Positions 1-9,132 are shown, numbered from the stretch's first letter. The stretch: DNA of 64,000 nucleotides from Marispirochaeta sp963667435 (GCA_963667435.1 OY763414.1:4092001-4156000); one strand, 5' to 3'. The notes: generated from the sequence alone by a model not told the origin. Made by a program: numbers and translations.

Positions 1-1
1 T

Positions 2-193
2 TCAACCCAGGCTGCTACCATTGCCCGGGATGCAGGGGGGGTAAAGAAAATGGGCCTGATCCATTTCAGTCCCCGCTACGGCGGCAGGGAACTCAAGAAA
101 CTTAAGGATGAAGCGCGTCTAATTTTTCCTGAAACATTTCTTACCAAAGATAGAATGGTTATAGATATTCCCCATCAGGATGAAGAGGCCTGA
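2..193 (+). CDS. rnz: Ribonuclease Z, C-terminal fragment
   Basis: Only the last 63 codons are in the window; the gene begins upstream. The frame reads STQAATIARDAGG, then KKMGLIHFSPRY, then a tail with IFPE and KDRMVIDIP. This is the end of the RNase Z metallo-beta-lactamase fold, where the THFSPRY-type motif supplies the last metal-binding His. The enzyme removes the 3' trailer of tRNA precursors. That fits this genome, because the tRNA-Met gene at 56928 lacks an encoded CCA. The stop codon lies two bases from the end of the convergent gene at 196-1200. Confidence 0.85.
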   Translation, partial: STQAATIARDAGGVKKMGLIHFSPRYGGRELKKLKDEARLIFPETFLTKDRMVIDIPHQDEEA

Positions 194-195
194 TC

Positions 196-1200
196 TCAGG
201 ACATAACGGCCCTGAACCTGGTCGGGTCTGCACGGAAGCCGGTGATGGTGTTCTCACCGTCCTGTATTGATTTTCTTAAGGCTCCCTCGCATTCCCGTAT
301 CAGGGTTTCTCCTTCCAGAAGTCTACCAGAACGGGCACTTAACCCCACAGTGAAACTGAGGGGGGGTGTTGCTTTATCAAGCCTGTTACGGAAATCTTTC
401 AGTGTCCGAATACCTTCATCCAATTCACTGTTGGGGAGAATTACATATGCTTTATTGTTTCCATATTGATAACAGAGATCTTTAAAGAAAAAGAACGCCC
501 GAATTTCCCGTGCAAGCTGCAGAAAATCCTCGTTGTCCTCTGTTTCTTCTACTTGAATAACTGCGAGCACCAGATCCTGATCAAAAGAGGCTGCCCGTTT
601 GAGCTCCGACTGAAGTCGGGGAGTAAGCTGCTCACCAGGTACCAGTTCCGTTGAAGTCATCATGGGGGGCTGATATTCTGCGGCGAGGAGCGTTTCTTTT
701 GCTGCGATAGGCGGCTCGACAGCCTGTGGCGGTATTGATGTGTATTTAACCGGTGTCTGACGGTAGAACGCTATAATAAGCCCTGTGACAAGCAGTACAC
801 CGGTTGTTATGAAAAGAAGTATCCGGAGCCTGCGAATAACCTCGTCCTGTTCCACCAGTTGATAGGTTACCACAAGATTGTCTGCGTTGAGTTTCGTACC
901 TACCGGAAACACGTATGGACGGGCAAGGAGAGATACAGCCAAATGATTCATGCTTCTGTTTCTGTAGAGAAAAAGCTCTTTCTCATCCTTCTGCAGAGTG
1001 ATGCTGACTGTTCGCTGCAGTTGATCCCTCGACGGTTTCTCCCCCCGCAGGACAGCTGATGATACATAGGCAGCATAAGGCTCCATGGAAGTTGCCCTGT
1101 CTGAAATCAGCTGTGAAATATCCGCAAAAGTATAGACAGCGGCAACTATCAGAAGGAAAAACATAAGTACTGTATATGTCTGTAATAAGACCTTCTTCAT
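196..1200 (-). CDS. Membrane protein with degenerate GGDEF-like domain
   Basis: A protein of 334 residues when started at the ATG at 1200; a start 153 bases further up would add residues that are not membrane-like. The N-terminus (about 4-27) is a transmembrane segment. A periplasmic stretch of about 95 residues follows, then a second membrane segment (about 125-146, LLFITTGVLLVTGLIIAFY). The cytoplasmic part, about 193-320, has the length and strand pattern of a GGDEF domain. However, the signature position reads YGNNK (about 246-250) instead of GGDEF, so it is unlikely to make c-di-GMP. A sensor or binding role is inferred. It is transcribed away from the MEMO gene at 1266. Confidence 0.55.
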   Translation of the reverse strand: MKKVLLQTYTVLMFFLLIVAAVYTFADISQLISDRATSMEPYAAYVSSAVLRGEKPSRDQLQRTVSITLQKDEKELFLYRNRSMNHLAVSLLARPYVFPVGTKLNADNLVVTYQLVEQDEVIRRLRILLFITTGVLLVTGLIIAFYRQTPVKYTSIPPQAVEPPIAAKETLLAAEYQPPMMTSTELVPGEQLTPRLQSELKRAASFDQDLVLAVIQVEETEDNEDFLQLAREIRAFFFFKDLCYQYGNNKAYVILPNSELDEGIRTLKDFRNRLDKATPPLSFTVGLSARSGRLLEGETLIRECEGALRKSIQDGENTITGFRADPTRFRAVMS

Positions 1201-1265
1201 ACGTACATAGTATACGCTAATCAGGATAAAAGGAATCAGATTATTCTGGTTTTTTCTCATCCTGC

Positions 1266-2129
1266 ATGGCACAATTACAGGTAATGGAAAATATTCGTCC
1301 CCGGATGCTGCCCCGTGGCTGGTATCCTGACCAACCGCAAAATATAGCTTCATTTATAGAGTCGTCAAGCCTGATACCCGGAAGGCCCAAAGGGATTTCA
1401 TGCATTGTTCCGCATGCAGGATGGGCATTCAGCGGTAAGCTTGCAGCTGCAGGTATCGGGACTCTAAAAGATGCAGATCTAATTGTTCTAATGGGAGGAC
1501 ACCTTGGTCCGGGCAGTAGGGTAATGCGACTGGTCGGGGATGCATATGAAACCCCGTTGGGAAATATCAGCGCAGACACCGGATTCATTAATTTCCTGTC
1601 CGACAGGATAAATGTTCAGGCAACGGAAGCTCCGGACAATACAACTGAAGTCCTCTTTCCTTTTTTACGCTACTTTTTTCCTGACACTCCTGTTGCCGCG
1701 TTGCGTATTCCTTCCGGGCCGGTTGCTGCTCTCGCAGGAAAAGCCGCTGCCGAGTACAGCGCGGTTAGCGGACGGAAGCTGGTTGTTGCGGGATCTACGG
1801 ATCTTACACATTACGGAACAGATTATGGTTTTACCCCCAGAGGGACCGGGCTGGAAGCATACCGGTGGGTCACTGAGGTTAACGACCGTGCATTTATTGA
1901 GGCATCTCTCAGGACGGACTGGCGGGGAATGATCAACTGCGGTGAAAAGAACAGGGCTGCCTGTTCATCCGGAGCTGCAGCCGCTGCAGCTGTATTTGCC
2001 CGGGAGACCGCCACGGCTTTAGGACGGGAACCGGTGGGAGAACTGCTTGGATACAGTACAAGCAGAGAAGCAGCTGCCGGCAAGAGTCTGTCGGGTTTTG
2101 TCGGGTATTCGGCTATTCTGTTTCGCTGA
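1266..2129 (+). CDS. amrB: MEMO1-family protein (AmmeMemoRadiSam system protein B)
   Basis: A 287-residue soluble protein. It shows the MEMO family series: LPRGWYPDQP near the N-terminus, PHAGWAFSG (His and Gly), LMGGHLGPG, and STDLTHYG in the second half. The fold is related to extradiol dioxygenases, with metal-binding His residues in these motifs. In many prokaryotes it occurs with AMMECR1 and a radical SAM enzyme, but neither partner is next to it here, so its reaction is unknown. The start is uncertain: ATG 1266 has no clear ribosome site, and ATG 1284 (MENIRPRMLP) is equally credible. Its 3' end overlaps the convergent DUF115 gene by 17 bases. Confidence 0.75.
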   Translation: MAQLQVMENIRPRMLPRGWYPDQPQNIASFIESSSLIPGRPKGISCIVPHAGWAFSGKLAAAGIGTLKDADLIVLMGGHLGPGSRVMRLVGDAYETPLGNISADTGFINFLSDRINVQATEAPDNTTEVLFPFLRYFFPDTPVAALRIPSGPVAALAGKAAAEYSAVSGRKLVVAGSTDLTHYGTDYGFTPRGTGLEAYRWVTEVNDRAFIEASLRTDWRGMINCGEKNRAACSSGAAAAAAVFARETATALGREPVGELLGYSTSREAAAGKSLSGFVGYSAILFR

Positions 2130-3756
2130 GATACCGGAGTCTTTGTTCGGCATATTTACGTGTGAATGAAAGTGCTTCATCGGCTCCGGATTTTTCCGGG
2201 ATCTTTGTATTACCCCGGAGATAGGCGGTAAGGGGGTAGAGCAGTGACGGGGATTGCGGGTTTGTCTCCGACAATGCCAGAGATATTTCATCAATAATTT
2301 CCGTCAGAGAGGAGGGGCATATTTTTTTGCGTGAAGCCTTTCTATTCTGCCCGGGAGATAGCGCTGGAAAATCACTGATGCTGTCAATACCGGTAAGAGT
2401 TAACTTTGTCTCCGTACTGTTTAAGACCATTTCCAGGGACTCCCGGTAACGGGAAAGACGCGGCGCAGGGTATGTATTGTTATAGGCAGAGTTTTGAATG
2501 GTTTCCGTGGAAAGGGTGTCTCTTGAGTCAAAGGTAAATTTCAGTAGGTTTGAGTAAAGTGGCGCAGTCTTTCTCGATCTGTCGTTGAACCAGCGATAAA
2601 TATAGCTGCCAGTTGCATAGGGTATTCCGCCGGGATTGCAGAAATCTGCACCATAAACGGTAATATCAGCAGCACCGGAAATGCGGGCCAGAGATATGGC
2701 TGTGTGCAATACATTTCCACCGGAAGTATCCAGCACCGGTAGTCCCAGCTTCGGGGAGAGCCATTTCTCAAGGGGATGACCTCCTGCATAGAAGTGGGGA
2801 TACCTGAGAAGTCTGGTCAGTGAAGGCGCTGCGGATGCAGGGACTATCCATGGAACAGCAGCAGCACCGGGATTTAAAGCATGGAGCAGGGAATAAAACT
2901 GGCAGTCAACGTTTATAGCCGCATCGGGGATGATTCCTGTTTCAAGCAGAACCGGCAGGGAGGTATCAGTGGCAAGCAGAAAAGAGTCTGCAGGACGTTC
3001 TGAAAGGCTGACAAGAAAGGAATCAAGCCCGGGTCCGGCGCCGGTAATGAATACCTTACTGCCGGAAATCCGTTTCTGCAGCGCCTGAAGGGCAGGGCTT
3101 CTTTCTCCGGTTATAAAAGGGAGGTTAGAGGTTATATTGTCAAACCACAGCTTTCCGAAATGGACCTGCACCGAAAAATCATTTTTTATCTGTTCCAGGG
3201 CTTTCTGAACTGCTTCTGTAACAGTCTGCAGCTGCTCTTTTTGACGGGATGCGATACTTTGAAGGGGAATAACTCCCAGGTTGCCGTAAAATCCCGGCAG
3301 ATAATTGTCTGTTACCGTCCGTTCAATTTCTGCAGGGCTGGGAGATACCAGCATCCTGAATCCCGTATAGGTAAATATCCCGGTATAATCAAAGCTGGAT
3401 AAAAGAAAACGCAGCCTGCCCGGGTTATTATCTATAAGCAGAATTCCTCCGTGACGGGGGGCGACAATTTTCAATGCCTCTTTCAGGTAGTAGCCGACGC
3501 CGAGGCCGAAGCATATCAGGTAGCCTTCATTCTTGTGGCGGTCGGCTGCCCGTTCAGCTTCTTTTTCCGGGTTCATGGACGAGTGCAGTGTATACCAGCG
3601 TGTGTCAAACAGCTCGGCGGCGATGGTGCTGCCATTCCGTGCTGATTGAAGACGAAGTCCCTCAGGTGTCCGGGCGGCTTCAATAGCTCTGGCTGCAGCG
3701 GGTGAAGAAACTGCAAGGGCTGAAATATTTTTACTCAGGAAGTTTTCAGTCTTCAC
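2113..3756 (-). CDS. DUF115 protein, motility accessory factor-type glycosyltransferase
   Basis: 547 residues. The centre carries the DUF115 (MptE-like, PF01973) pattern: FITGAGPGLDSFL at about 237-248, then a strand with ATDTSLPVLLETGI and IPDAAINVD, and later DITVYGADFC. The N-terminal 200 residues form a separate alpha/beta region with CFGLGVGYYL. The family is related to 6-hydroxymethylpterin pyrophosphokinase. In flagellated bacteria its members, called Maf, are linked to glycosylation of flagellin with nonulosonic acids. The gene overlaps the upstream DUF115 gene by four bases (ATGA) and is the last gene of a four-gene operon. The sugar and the target protein cannot be told from sequence. 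Confidence 0.75.
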   Translation of the reverse strand: MKTENFLSKNISALAVSSPAAARAIEAARTPEGLRLQSARNGSTIAAELFDTRWYTLHSSMNPEKEAERAADRHKNEGYLICFGLGVGYYLKEALKIVAPRHGGILLIDNNPGRLRFLLSSFDYTGIFTYTGFRMLVSPSPAEIERTVTDNYLPGFYGNLGVIPLQSIASRQKEQLQTVTEAVQKALEQIKNDFSVQVHFGKLWFDNITSNLPFITGERSPALQALQKRISGSKVFITGAGPGLDSFLVSLSERPADSFLLATDTSLPVLLETGIIPDAAINVDCQFYSLLHALNPGAAAVPWIVPASAAPSLTRLLRYPHFYAGGHPLEKWLSPKLGLPVLDTSGGNVLHTAISLARISGAADITVYGADFCNPGGIPYATGSYIYRWFNDRSRKTAPLYSNLLKFTFDSRDTLSTETIQNSAYNNTYPAPRLSRYRESLEMVLNSTETKLTLTGIDSISDFPALSPGQNRKASRKKICPSSLTEIIDEISLALSETNPQSPSLLYPLTAYLRGNTKIPEKSGADEALSFTRKYAEQRLRYLSETE

Positions 3757-5198
3757 AGCCGCTCCATTTTATAGACACGGTCTACACACTCTTTCACCAG
3801 ATGAACAGCTGCAGCATCGTTCCCTGTTTTCAGGATGAACTCTGCAGCAACGGGGTTTCTCCTGTTGTTTTGGAGATCACTGTCAGTCTCTTCAAGAATA
3901 TTCAGCAGTATCGTTTGCCGGCGCCTGAAGTCGGGAGTCGCTTCTTCACCGAATTGTATGGAAAACAGGGGACCTGAATAATCAGTGATTTCGCTGTATG
4001 AGAGTTCCTGTATCGGCAGTTCTATTTTCGATGGATTGAGTTGTCTGGCTTTTTCGGTAAAACTGGTGTTCAATCCCTTGAACCACTGACTGTAGGTTTC
4101 CAGCGCCCTGGATTGACCTTCACTGTTCTCGGTATCCCTGGAATACCGGAATTTTGCAGAGTATTCAGGCGAAATGCGAAGACTGTCTGCTGCAAATACC
4201 TCGTCAAAACTGTGGGGGCGTACATGGGTATGAATATCTTCATAACAGAGGTCAAGTCCGGCCATTACCGCGGGCTCTGCTCCCATTGCAATGGCCGCGG
4301 AAAGTGCTGTAGCAGCAACAGTCCCTGCGGAAGGCATCGGGTATGAGGGAACTCCGAGTTGGCTGAGGAGGAGATCTTCAAACGCATCGCCCTGGTTTAA
4401 AGACAGAATTGAAGCACCAGTCCTGCTTATAAATGGAGATGCAGAAAGGGGTGCCGCTATGCAGGAGCTCCAGTTCAGTCCTTCCCTGAGGTGATATGCT
4501 GCATAATATCCGGGATCTGTCTGCACGGTGAGAAGAGGAACCCGGCAGATACTTTTAAGATATCTCAAGCTTGATGGCAGGGCTATAACTGGGATTGCAG
4601 AGCCCCGCAACAAAGCCTCAGAGCGTTGAAGGCTTGCCCCGCTGGCGGCAATCAAGGCTATTCCGGGAGTTCCTGCTGCAAGACTTGTAAAGCGGGGTAT
4701 ATGAAGAAAATTGCTTACCGTATTTTTCAGCCACCTGCTTCCAAACCCACGCGTTGTGGTTATGTTGCCGTTGAGTATACGGAGCCGTCGCTGAATTAAC
4801 CGCAGAATACCGGTGGCGAACTCCGGGAAGGCTTTGAAAACCGGTTGCCATTCAAGAATTGTCAGTCCAGAGAAGTTATTTTCGGTTATATATGTGTCAA
4901 GAAATTCTCCCGCATTACCTGTGTCAAAACAGCATTGCTTTGTATAGGGCGTCTTGTTGCCGGCGATTTCCGCTGTGGCGGTAATTCCAAGAATTTCAGC
5001 ATCAGGAAACAGCACTCCTGCTGCGTTGCCAAGGTAACCAAGGACATCTCCGAGAATAAGGATAGTTTCCGGTGAAGAGCTGATCCTTTTTTCTATAAAG
5101 CGGAGTGCCTCCCTTTCCGGATCAAAACGAGACACCAGCGCTTTTCCGTTTATCAGTGGTATCGTAAAACCTGTTCGGGAAGTTTCTATCTGGATCAT
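3753..5198 (-). CDS. Second DUF115 protein, divergent
   Basis: 481 residues, clearly related in plan to the next gene down. The core has IALIAASGASLQRSEALL, a weaker form of the GxGPSLD loop, followed by VIALPSSLRYL and VPLLTVQTDPGYYA. Further on are AIAMGAEPAVMAGLDLCYED and THVRPHSFDE. The loop has lost the Pro of the usual motif, so activity may differ from its neighbour; the two may work as a pair. It lies six bases after the GAF-like gene and overlaps the next gene by four, so it is co-translated with it. The membership call is firm, the function is inferred. Confidence 0.65.
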   Translation of the reverse strand: MIQIETSRTGFTIPLINGKALVSRFDPEREALRFIEKRISSSPETILILGDVLGYLGNAAGVLFPDAEILGITATAEIAGNKTPYTKQCCFDTGNAGEFLDTYITENNFSGLTILEWQPVFKAFPEFATGILRLIQRRLRILNGNITTTRGFGSRWLKNTVSNFLHIPRFTSLAAGTPGIALIAASGASLQRSEALLRGSAIPVIALPSSLRYLKSICRVPLLTVQTDPGYYAAYHLREGLNWSSCIAAPLSASPFISRTGASILSLNQGDAFEDLLLSQLGVPSYPMPSAGTVAATALSAAIAMGAEPAVMAGLDLCYEDIHTHVRPHSFDEVFAADSLRISPEYSAKFRYSRDTENSEGQSRALETYSQWFKGLNTSFTEKARQLNPSKIELPIQELSYSEITDYSGPLFSIQFGEEATPDFRRRQTILLNILEETDSDLQNNRRNPVAAEFILKTGNDAAAVHLVKECVDRVYKMERL

Positions 5199-5204
5199 CG
5201 GGGA

Positions 5205-6275
5205 TTAGCCTGCTGCAATTAGTTCAGAGGCCGCCTGTTTGGGAGATATTCCGGGAAGAGGAGAGGGGACTGTAGTGAACTCCAGGACTGTTCTACTGTC
5301 GGAGAAAAAATTCTGCAATGCCAGACCTACCTGATGCTGCAGCAGTGCGGGATTCTGCTGCCGTTTAGTGGCGAGCAGTAACAGATATGAGTCTGAGTGC
5401 AGGGAAACAAGAACTGAACTTCCTTCAAAAAGGGTTTCTATTATTCTCAATGTATCCTTGCGGGCACGAAACAGGTCTACGTCGGGAGATGCTGTCTGGA
5501 GTCGTTCAAGCAGTGGAGCAATGTTAAACCGGACGGCCGTAAAAACCATCTGGTATTCCCTCATTTTGTGTATAAATCGTTCAAGTTCCAGAGATCCGCC
5601 TGAAGTTTCCGGCGTTTTAGTCAGCTGGAACAGCTTTATCCTTGTGAAATAACTTCCAATGGCATGCTGGACAGGTTCTATTTCCGCCTGGGAAAGCTTG
5701 CGAACCTTATCCGTGTCATAGGTGTCGGATAGTATCATAACAAGACCGGAACATAGACTTTCTGAGTAGACTGGTAGTATACAGACTTCATCAAGAAGGG
5801 CAAACTCTCTGGAACTAAGATACGGCTGAATAGTGGACAGCTCTGATGGTACAATCCATGCACCTCTTGCAGATTGTACGGTGAGGAACTCCGGAGGTAT
5901 ACGCAGGCGGTTTCGGCTGGTTATATCCAGCCCGGTCTGAGCTCTGGGAAGAAAAAATTCTGATTCTGATGAACGAGTAAGCAGTGCTCCTTTTTTTATG
6001 GAGAAAGCTTTCTTCAGCAGCTCAAAAAGCTCCGCAATTCCTTCAAGAGAAGGGCTTAGTTCGGAAATTCCTGCGGCTAAGCGGATTATTCCGTCGGTAT
6101 TAGGCTTATCAGCAGACGGAGTTGTTTCAGTTCTTTTTTTTTTAGCTGTTCCCGCGGGAACAGCTGTTTTTACAGGGCGGTTTTTCTGTGCTGCAGGTCC
6201 GGTATGTTCAGCTTTTGACAGCAGGCCTCCGGACCGGGGGGACTGCTGTGTTGAAGCTTTATCCAGAAGCCCCAT
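5205..6275 (-). CDS. GAF-like domain protein of the acidic-repeat/DUF115 operon
   Basis: 356 residues. The first 80 residues are a low-complexity linker rich in Lys, Ala, Thr and Pro that opens with MGLLDKAS and repeats a similar GLLSKA. A region at about 85-215 follows, with alternating strands and helices of GAF type (GIAELFELLKKAFSIKKGALL, then strands ending LVMILSDTYD). The C-terminal 130 residues include LERFIHKMREYQMVFTAVRF. I do not recognise a catalytic motif. The start codon overlaps the stop of the acidic protein gene by one base (TGATG), so the two are translationally coupled. A role as adaptor or sensor for the operon is an inference. Confidence 0.5.
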   Translation of the reverse strand: MGLLDKASTQQSPRSGGLLSKAEHTGPAAQKNRPVKTAVPAGTAKKKRTETTPSADKPNTDGIIRLAAGISELSPSLEGIAELFELLKKAFSIKKGALLTRSSESEFFLPRAQTGLDITSRNRLRIPPEFLTVQSARGAWIVPSELSTIQPYLSSREFALLDEVCILPVYSESLCSGLVMILSDTYDTDKVRKLSQAEIEPVQHAIGSYFTRIKLFQLTKTPETSGGSLELERFIHKMREYQMVFTAVRFNIAPLLERLQTASPDVDLFRARKDTLRIIETLFEGSSVLVSLHSDSYLLLLATKRQQNPALLQHQVGLALQNFFSDSRTVLEFTTVPSPLPGISPKQAASELIAAG

Positions 6276-8977
6276 CAGCCGGAAATTCCCAGTTCATCAA
6301 AAAGTTTGCGGTACACTTTATAATGTTCCGATTTTCCAAACTCCTCAATCTTTTCGTCCGGCAGAGATTCCAGCAGCTGGTCCATGTAGGAAAGCACCGA
6401 CTTTATCTCACTCCGAAGGTTCGGGTCAAGCTCAAGGGATGATGCTTCTTCCTCTGCAGCTTCTGGTATCTCTACAGACTCTTCGTCAGGGAAGGATTCA
6501 TCAATTTCCAGTATTTCATTTTCCGGGAAATCAGCTTCCGCCATTATTTCTGTTTTGCTTTCTGTATTCTCAATGGCATCATCTGTGGAAAAATCCGATT
6601 CATTCGAAGTGTCTTCAGAACTGATATCGAGTTCAATTTCTTCCTCAAACGCAAAATCATCATCAGGAAGATCTTCATTCAATCCTTCCGACTCCGGTTT
6701 GTCGGTTTCTTCTGTTTCAAGATCAAAATCTTCAAGTTCGAGATCTGAGAAATCCGGTTCATCTTCCGAAATTGACTCTTCTATTATCAGATTCTCTTCT
6801 GCAGAGGGAGTTCCTTCGATGTTAAGCTCATCCTCATCAGAGAGTGATTCTTCGATGGAAAATTCTTCTTCTTCAGGGAGGGGCTCTTCGATAGAGAGCT
6901 CCTCCTCTTCGGGGAGGGCCTCTTCGATGCTGAACTCTTCCTCTTCGGTGAGGTCATCTTCGATGGTCAGCTCCTCTTCTTCGGGGAGCATCTCTTCGAT
7001 GGACATATCTTCTTCATCAATCAGGGCATCGTCAGCACCGGTATCCCCAGCCATTGGCAGGATATCTTCACCGGAGAGTAGAAGGTCGGAATCGGAACTG
7101 CCCATATCAAGGGAAAGCTCTTCAGGCAATTCCTCCACATCATCTTCAATGGATTCATCGGTAATATCCGGAGCAAAGTCATCCAGGTTCAGTTCATCGT
7201 TTTCTGTATCGTCTTTATCCAGGGTGAGGTCGAGGTCATCCAGATCATCCAGCCCGTCGTCAGATTCAAAGGATTCCTCCGGAGAAAGATCAAGCTCTTC
7301 TTCTTCCTGATTGAGATCGGCCTCATCCAGGTCTAAATCATCATCCAGGCCGGATAGATCAAGATCATCGGACAGATTAATTTCCGGCTCTTCCGGAATA
7401 TCTTCATCTGCATCCACAGTAAGATCATTAAGATTGATATCGACCATATCTTCGGGAGCTTCGGATTCCTTACCGGTTTCTTCAGTAACATCCGCTGTAT
7501 TGAGAATATTATCAAGCTCATCACCGGTTAGTGCTATTGTCTCGTCCTCGTCGTCTTCAAAAAAGCTGTTCAAGTCTTCTTCTTCCTCGACGTTTTCTAT
7601 TTCAACACCTGCTGCTGCCGGTACTGAAGGTTTAAGGCTTGTGAGTTCGCTCTTGAGTGATGCCAGTTCATCTCGTATAGAGTGGAGTTCTTCTTCAATT
7701 TTTCTCAGTATTGAAGATTTTTCTTCTATTTCCGTATCCAGTTCAGCCGGGCCGGCTCCGGAAGTTTCCGGTGAAACGATGTTTTCCTCCACAAGTTCTT
7801 CAATGGAAAGCTCCGGAAGATCATCCTCTTCATCTGAGAGATCGCTCAGCTCTATCTCTTCCGGCTCTTCGTCAGAGATGGATACTTCTATGTCTTCGAG
7901 GGTCTCTTCAAGTGTTTTATCAATCTCATCACCAGTGTCGAACTCATCCAGGGATATCTCTTCCAGTTCATCCTCGATGTCTGCGGGGAGGGTTTCAAGT
8001 TCTTCTGCCGTTTCTTCCGCGACAACGGTTTCTTCCAGGGGTTCTTCTTCTATATCTAGGTCGATATCGAAAAAGTCATCATCTTCCTCTGCATCGTCAT
8101 TGAAAATCGGTTCTTCAAGCTGGAGATCTTCTTCGAATGATGCTTCCCCGGGAATATCATCTGCTTCTTCAAGGAAATCATCCAGAGAAACATCGGTAAG
8201 ATCCTCAACAGCATTGTCTTCCTGTATATCATCATCTTCTTCAGGGAGTATGTCTTCTTCCGGTTCTTCTTCTGTCATACCTGAAAAATCATCGCTGAGG
8301 TCTTCCAGCTCGGGAAGGTCAAAATCATCTTCGCTGCTATCATCTGAGTCGCTGGTAAAATCATCTATGCTAAGGTCTTCTTCATCCAGGGAAGGGATTT
8401 CCCTGAAAACGGTATCGGTTTCAAGATCAATATCGTCCTGATCTGTATCTTCATCGGTATTCAGAGCGGCATCGAGATCACTGAGATCATCCAGATCTTC
8501 AAGACTGAAATCTTCATCTATAGAATCATCCGAGAGTGAATCCTCATCTTCATCTGACTCATCTGAAAAGGAATCATCTTCATCTGAAAAGGAATCATCT
8601 TCATCTGAAAGGGAATCATCTTCATCTGAAAGGGAATCATCTTCATCTGAAAGGGAATCATCTTCATCTGAAAGGGAAAGGTCCGCGTCTTCGTCACTTT
8701 CTTCTTCTTCAAAGATATTGTCCTCTTCGGGAATATCGGATTCAAGATCACCCAGGAGTTCCTCTTCTTCTTCAGTTAAGAAAGAGGATACTTCACCGGA
8801 TTCCGGTAGATTCTCAAGAGAAAATGATTCTGCTTCGCCGGTCTCTTCAATATCTTCCGGGCCGGATTTTACCCAGACGCCGTATTCTTCAAGAGAACCG
8901 TCTTCAGCTTTGAGAATATCGTCCGTATCCAGTGTATTATTGTCCTGATTTATAGAATTGTCCTTCTCTACACTCAT
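6275..8977 (-). CDS. Very acidic, Asp/Glu/Ser-rich repeat protein
   Basis: 900 residues, mostly Asp, Glu, Ser and Leu, with almost no basic residues until a short central coiled coil (about 430-465, ILRKIEEELHSIRDELASLK) and a conserved-looking C-terminal helical domain (about 850-900, LRSEIKSVLSYMDQLLESLP). Two DNA-level repeats sit inside: 21-base units at 8570-8674 coding for LSDEDDS, and 36-base units around 6781-7005 coding for variants of LPEEEELSIEE. There is no signal peptide or membrane segment. Such a chain should be disordered and strongly negative; calcium, cation or partner binding are possibilities only. It heads the operon with the GAF-like and DUF115 genes. A TATAAT-like box lies at 8991-8996 on the minus strand, too close to the start to be sure of. 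Confidence 0.8.
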   Translation of the reverse strand: MSVEKDNSINQDNNTLDTDDILKAEDGSLEEYGVWVKSGPEDIEETGEAESFSLENLPESGEVSSFLTEEEEELLGDLESDIPEEDNIFEEEESDEDADLSLSDEDDSLSDEDDSLSDEDDSLSDEDDSFSDEDDSFSDESDEDEDSLSDDSIDEDFSLEDLDDLSDLDAALNTDEDTDQDDIDLETDTVFREIPSLDEEDLSIDDFTSDSDDSSEDDFDLPELEDLSDDFSGMTEEEPEEDILPEEDDDIQEDNAVEDLTDVSLDDFLEEADDIPGEASFEEDLQLEEPIFNDDAEEDDDFFDIDLDIEEEPLEETVVAEETAEELETLPADIEDELEEISLDEFDTGDEIDKTLEETLEDIEVSISDEEPEEIELSDLSDEEDDLPELSIEELVEENIVSPETSGAGPAELDTEIEEKSSILRKIEEELHSIRDELASLKSELTSLKPSVPAAAGVEIENVEEEEDLNSFFEDDEDETIALTGDELDNILNTADVTEETGKESEAPEDMVDINLNDLTVDADEDIPEEPEINLSDDLDLSGLDDDLDLDEADLNQEEEELDLSPEESFESDDGLDDLDDLDLTLDKDDTENDELNLDDFAPDITDESIEDDVEELPEELSLDMGSSDSDLLLSGEDILPMAGDTGADDALIDEEDMSIEEMLPEEEELTIEDDLTEEEEFSIEEALPEEEELSIEEPLPEEEEFSIEESLSDEDELNIEGTPSAEENLIIEESISEDEPDFSDLELEDFDLETEETDKPESEGLNEDLPDDDFAFEEEIELDISSEDTSNESDFSTDDAIENTESKTEIMAEADFPENEILEIDESFPDEESVEIPEAAEEEASSLELDPNLRSEIKSVLSYMDQLLESLPDEKIEEFGKSEHYKVYRKLFDELGISG
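6781..7005. repeat. 36-base periodic repeats in the acidic protein gene
   Basis: The pentamer TCGAT recurs exactly every 36 bases at 6816, 6852, 6888, 6924, 6960 and 6996, in register with 12-residue units of the type EALPEEEELSIE. The units are more diverged than the 21-base array, so this expansion is older. Confidence 0.8.
8570..8674. repeat. Five 21-base tandem repeats in the acidic protein gene
   Basis: Five consecutive 21-base units, each beginning GGAATCATCTTCATCTGAA on the plus strand and differing only at the last bases. On the coding (minus) strand each encodes LSDEDDS with one Leu/Phe swap. The flanks hold decayed copies. The near identity at DNA level, not just protein level, points to recent expansion by slippage or unequal recombination. 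Because the unit is 21 bases, copy-number change keeps the frame. Confidence 0.9.
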
Positions 8978-9132
8978 GGCTGTCTCCCGGATTATACTTC
9001 ACAGTACTCAATATATCGGCAAGAATCAATCATCCATTGAATGGAAAGTTACCATTCCCTTAAAGCCTATAATATACTGTACCAAATATCCATTATTTTA
9101 AAGTTTACCTCCGGTTTACCGTTATTAAAAGT

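Noticed and set aside
2541..2789. Small minus-strand frame within the DUF115 gene.
   Set aside because: Same strand but a different frame of a gene with clear domain evidence; no ribosome site.
6555..8441. Two long Ser-rich open frames on the plus strand.
   Set aside because: They are the antisense shadow of the acidic gene: GAA/GAT/TCA-rich codons read backwards give Ser-rich frames without stops. No ribosome site or domain supports them.
8570..8674. CRISPR array.
   Set aside because: Units are contiguous without spacers and in frame with a protein; no cas gene is present.
8536..8913. Open frame with His-Leu-Lys repeats.
   Set aside because: It is the 21-base repeat of the acidic gene read in another frame.
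8991..8996. Promoter of the acidic protein gene.
   Set aside because: The TATAAT box is good, but transcription would begin only about seven bases from the start codon and no -35 box is in place.
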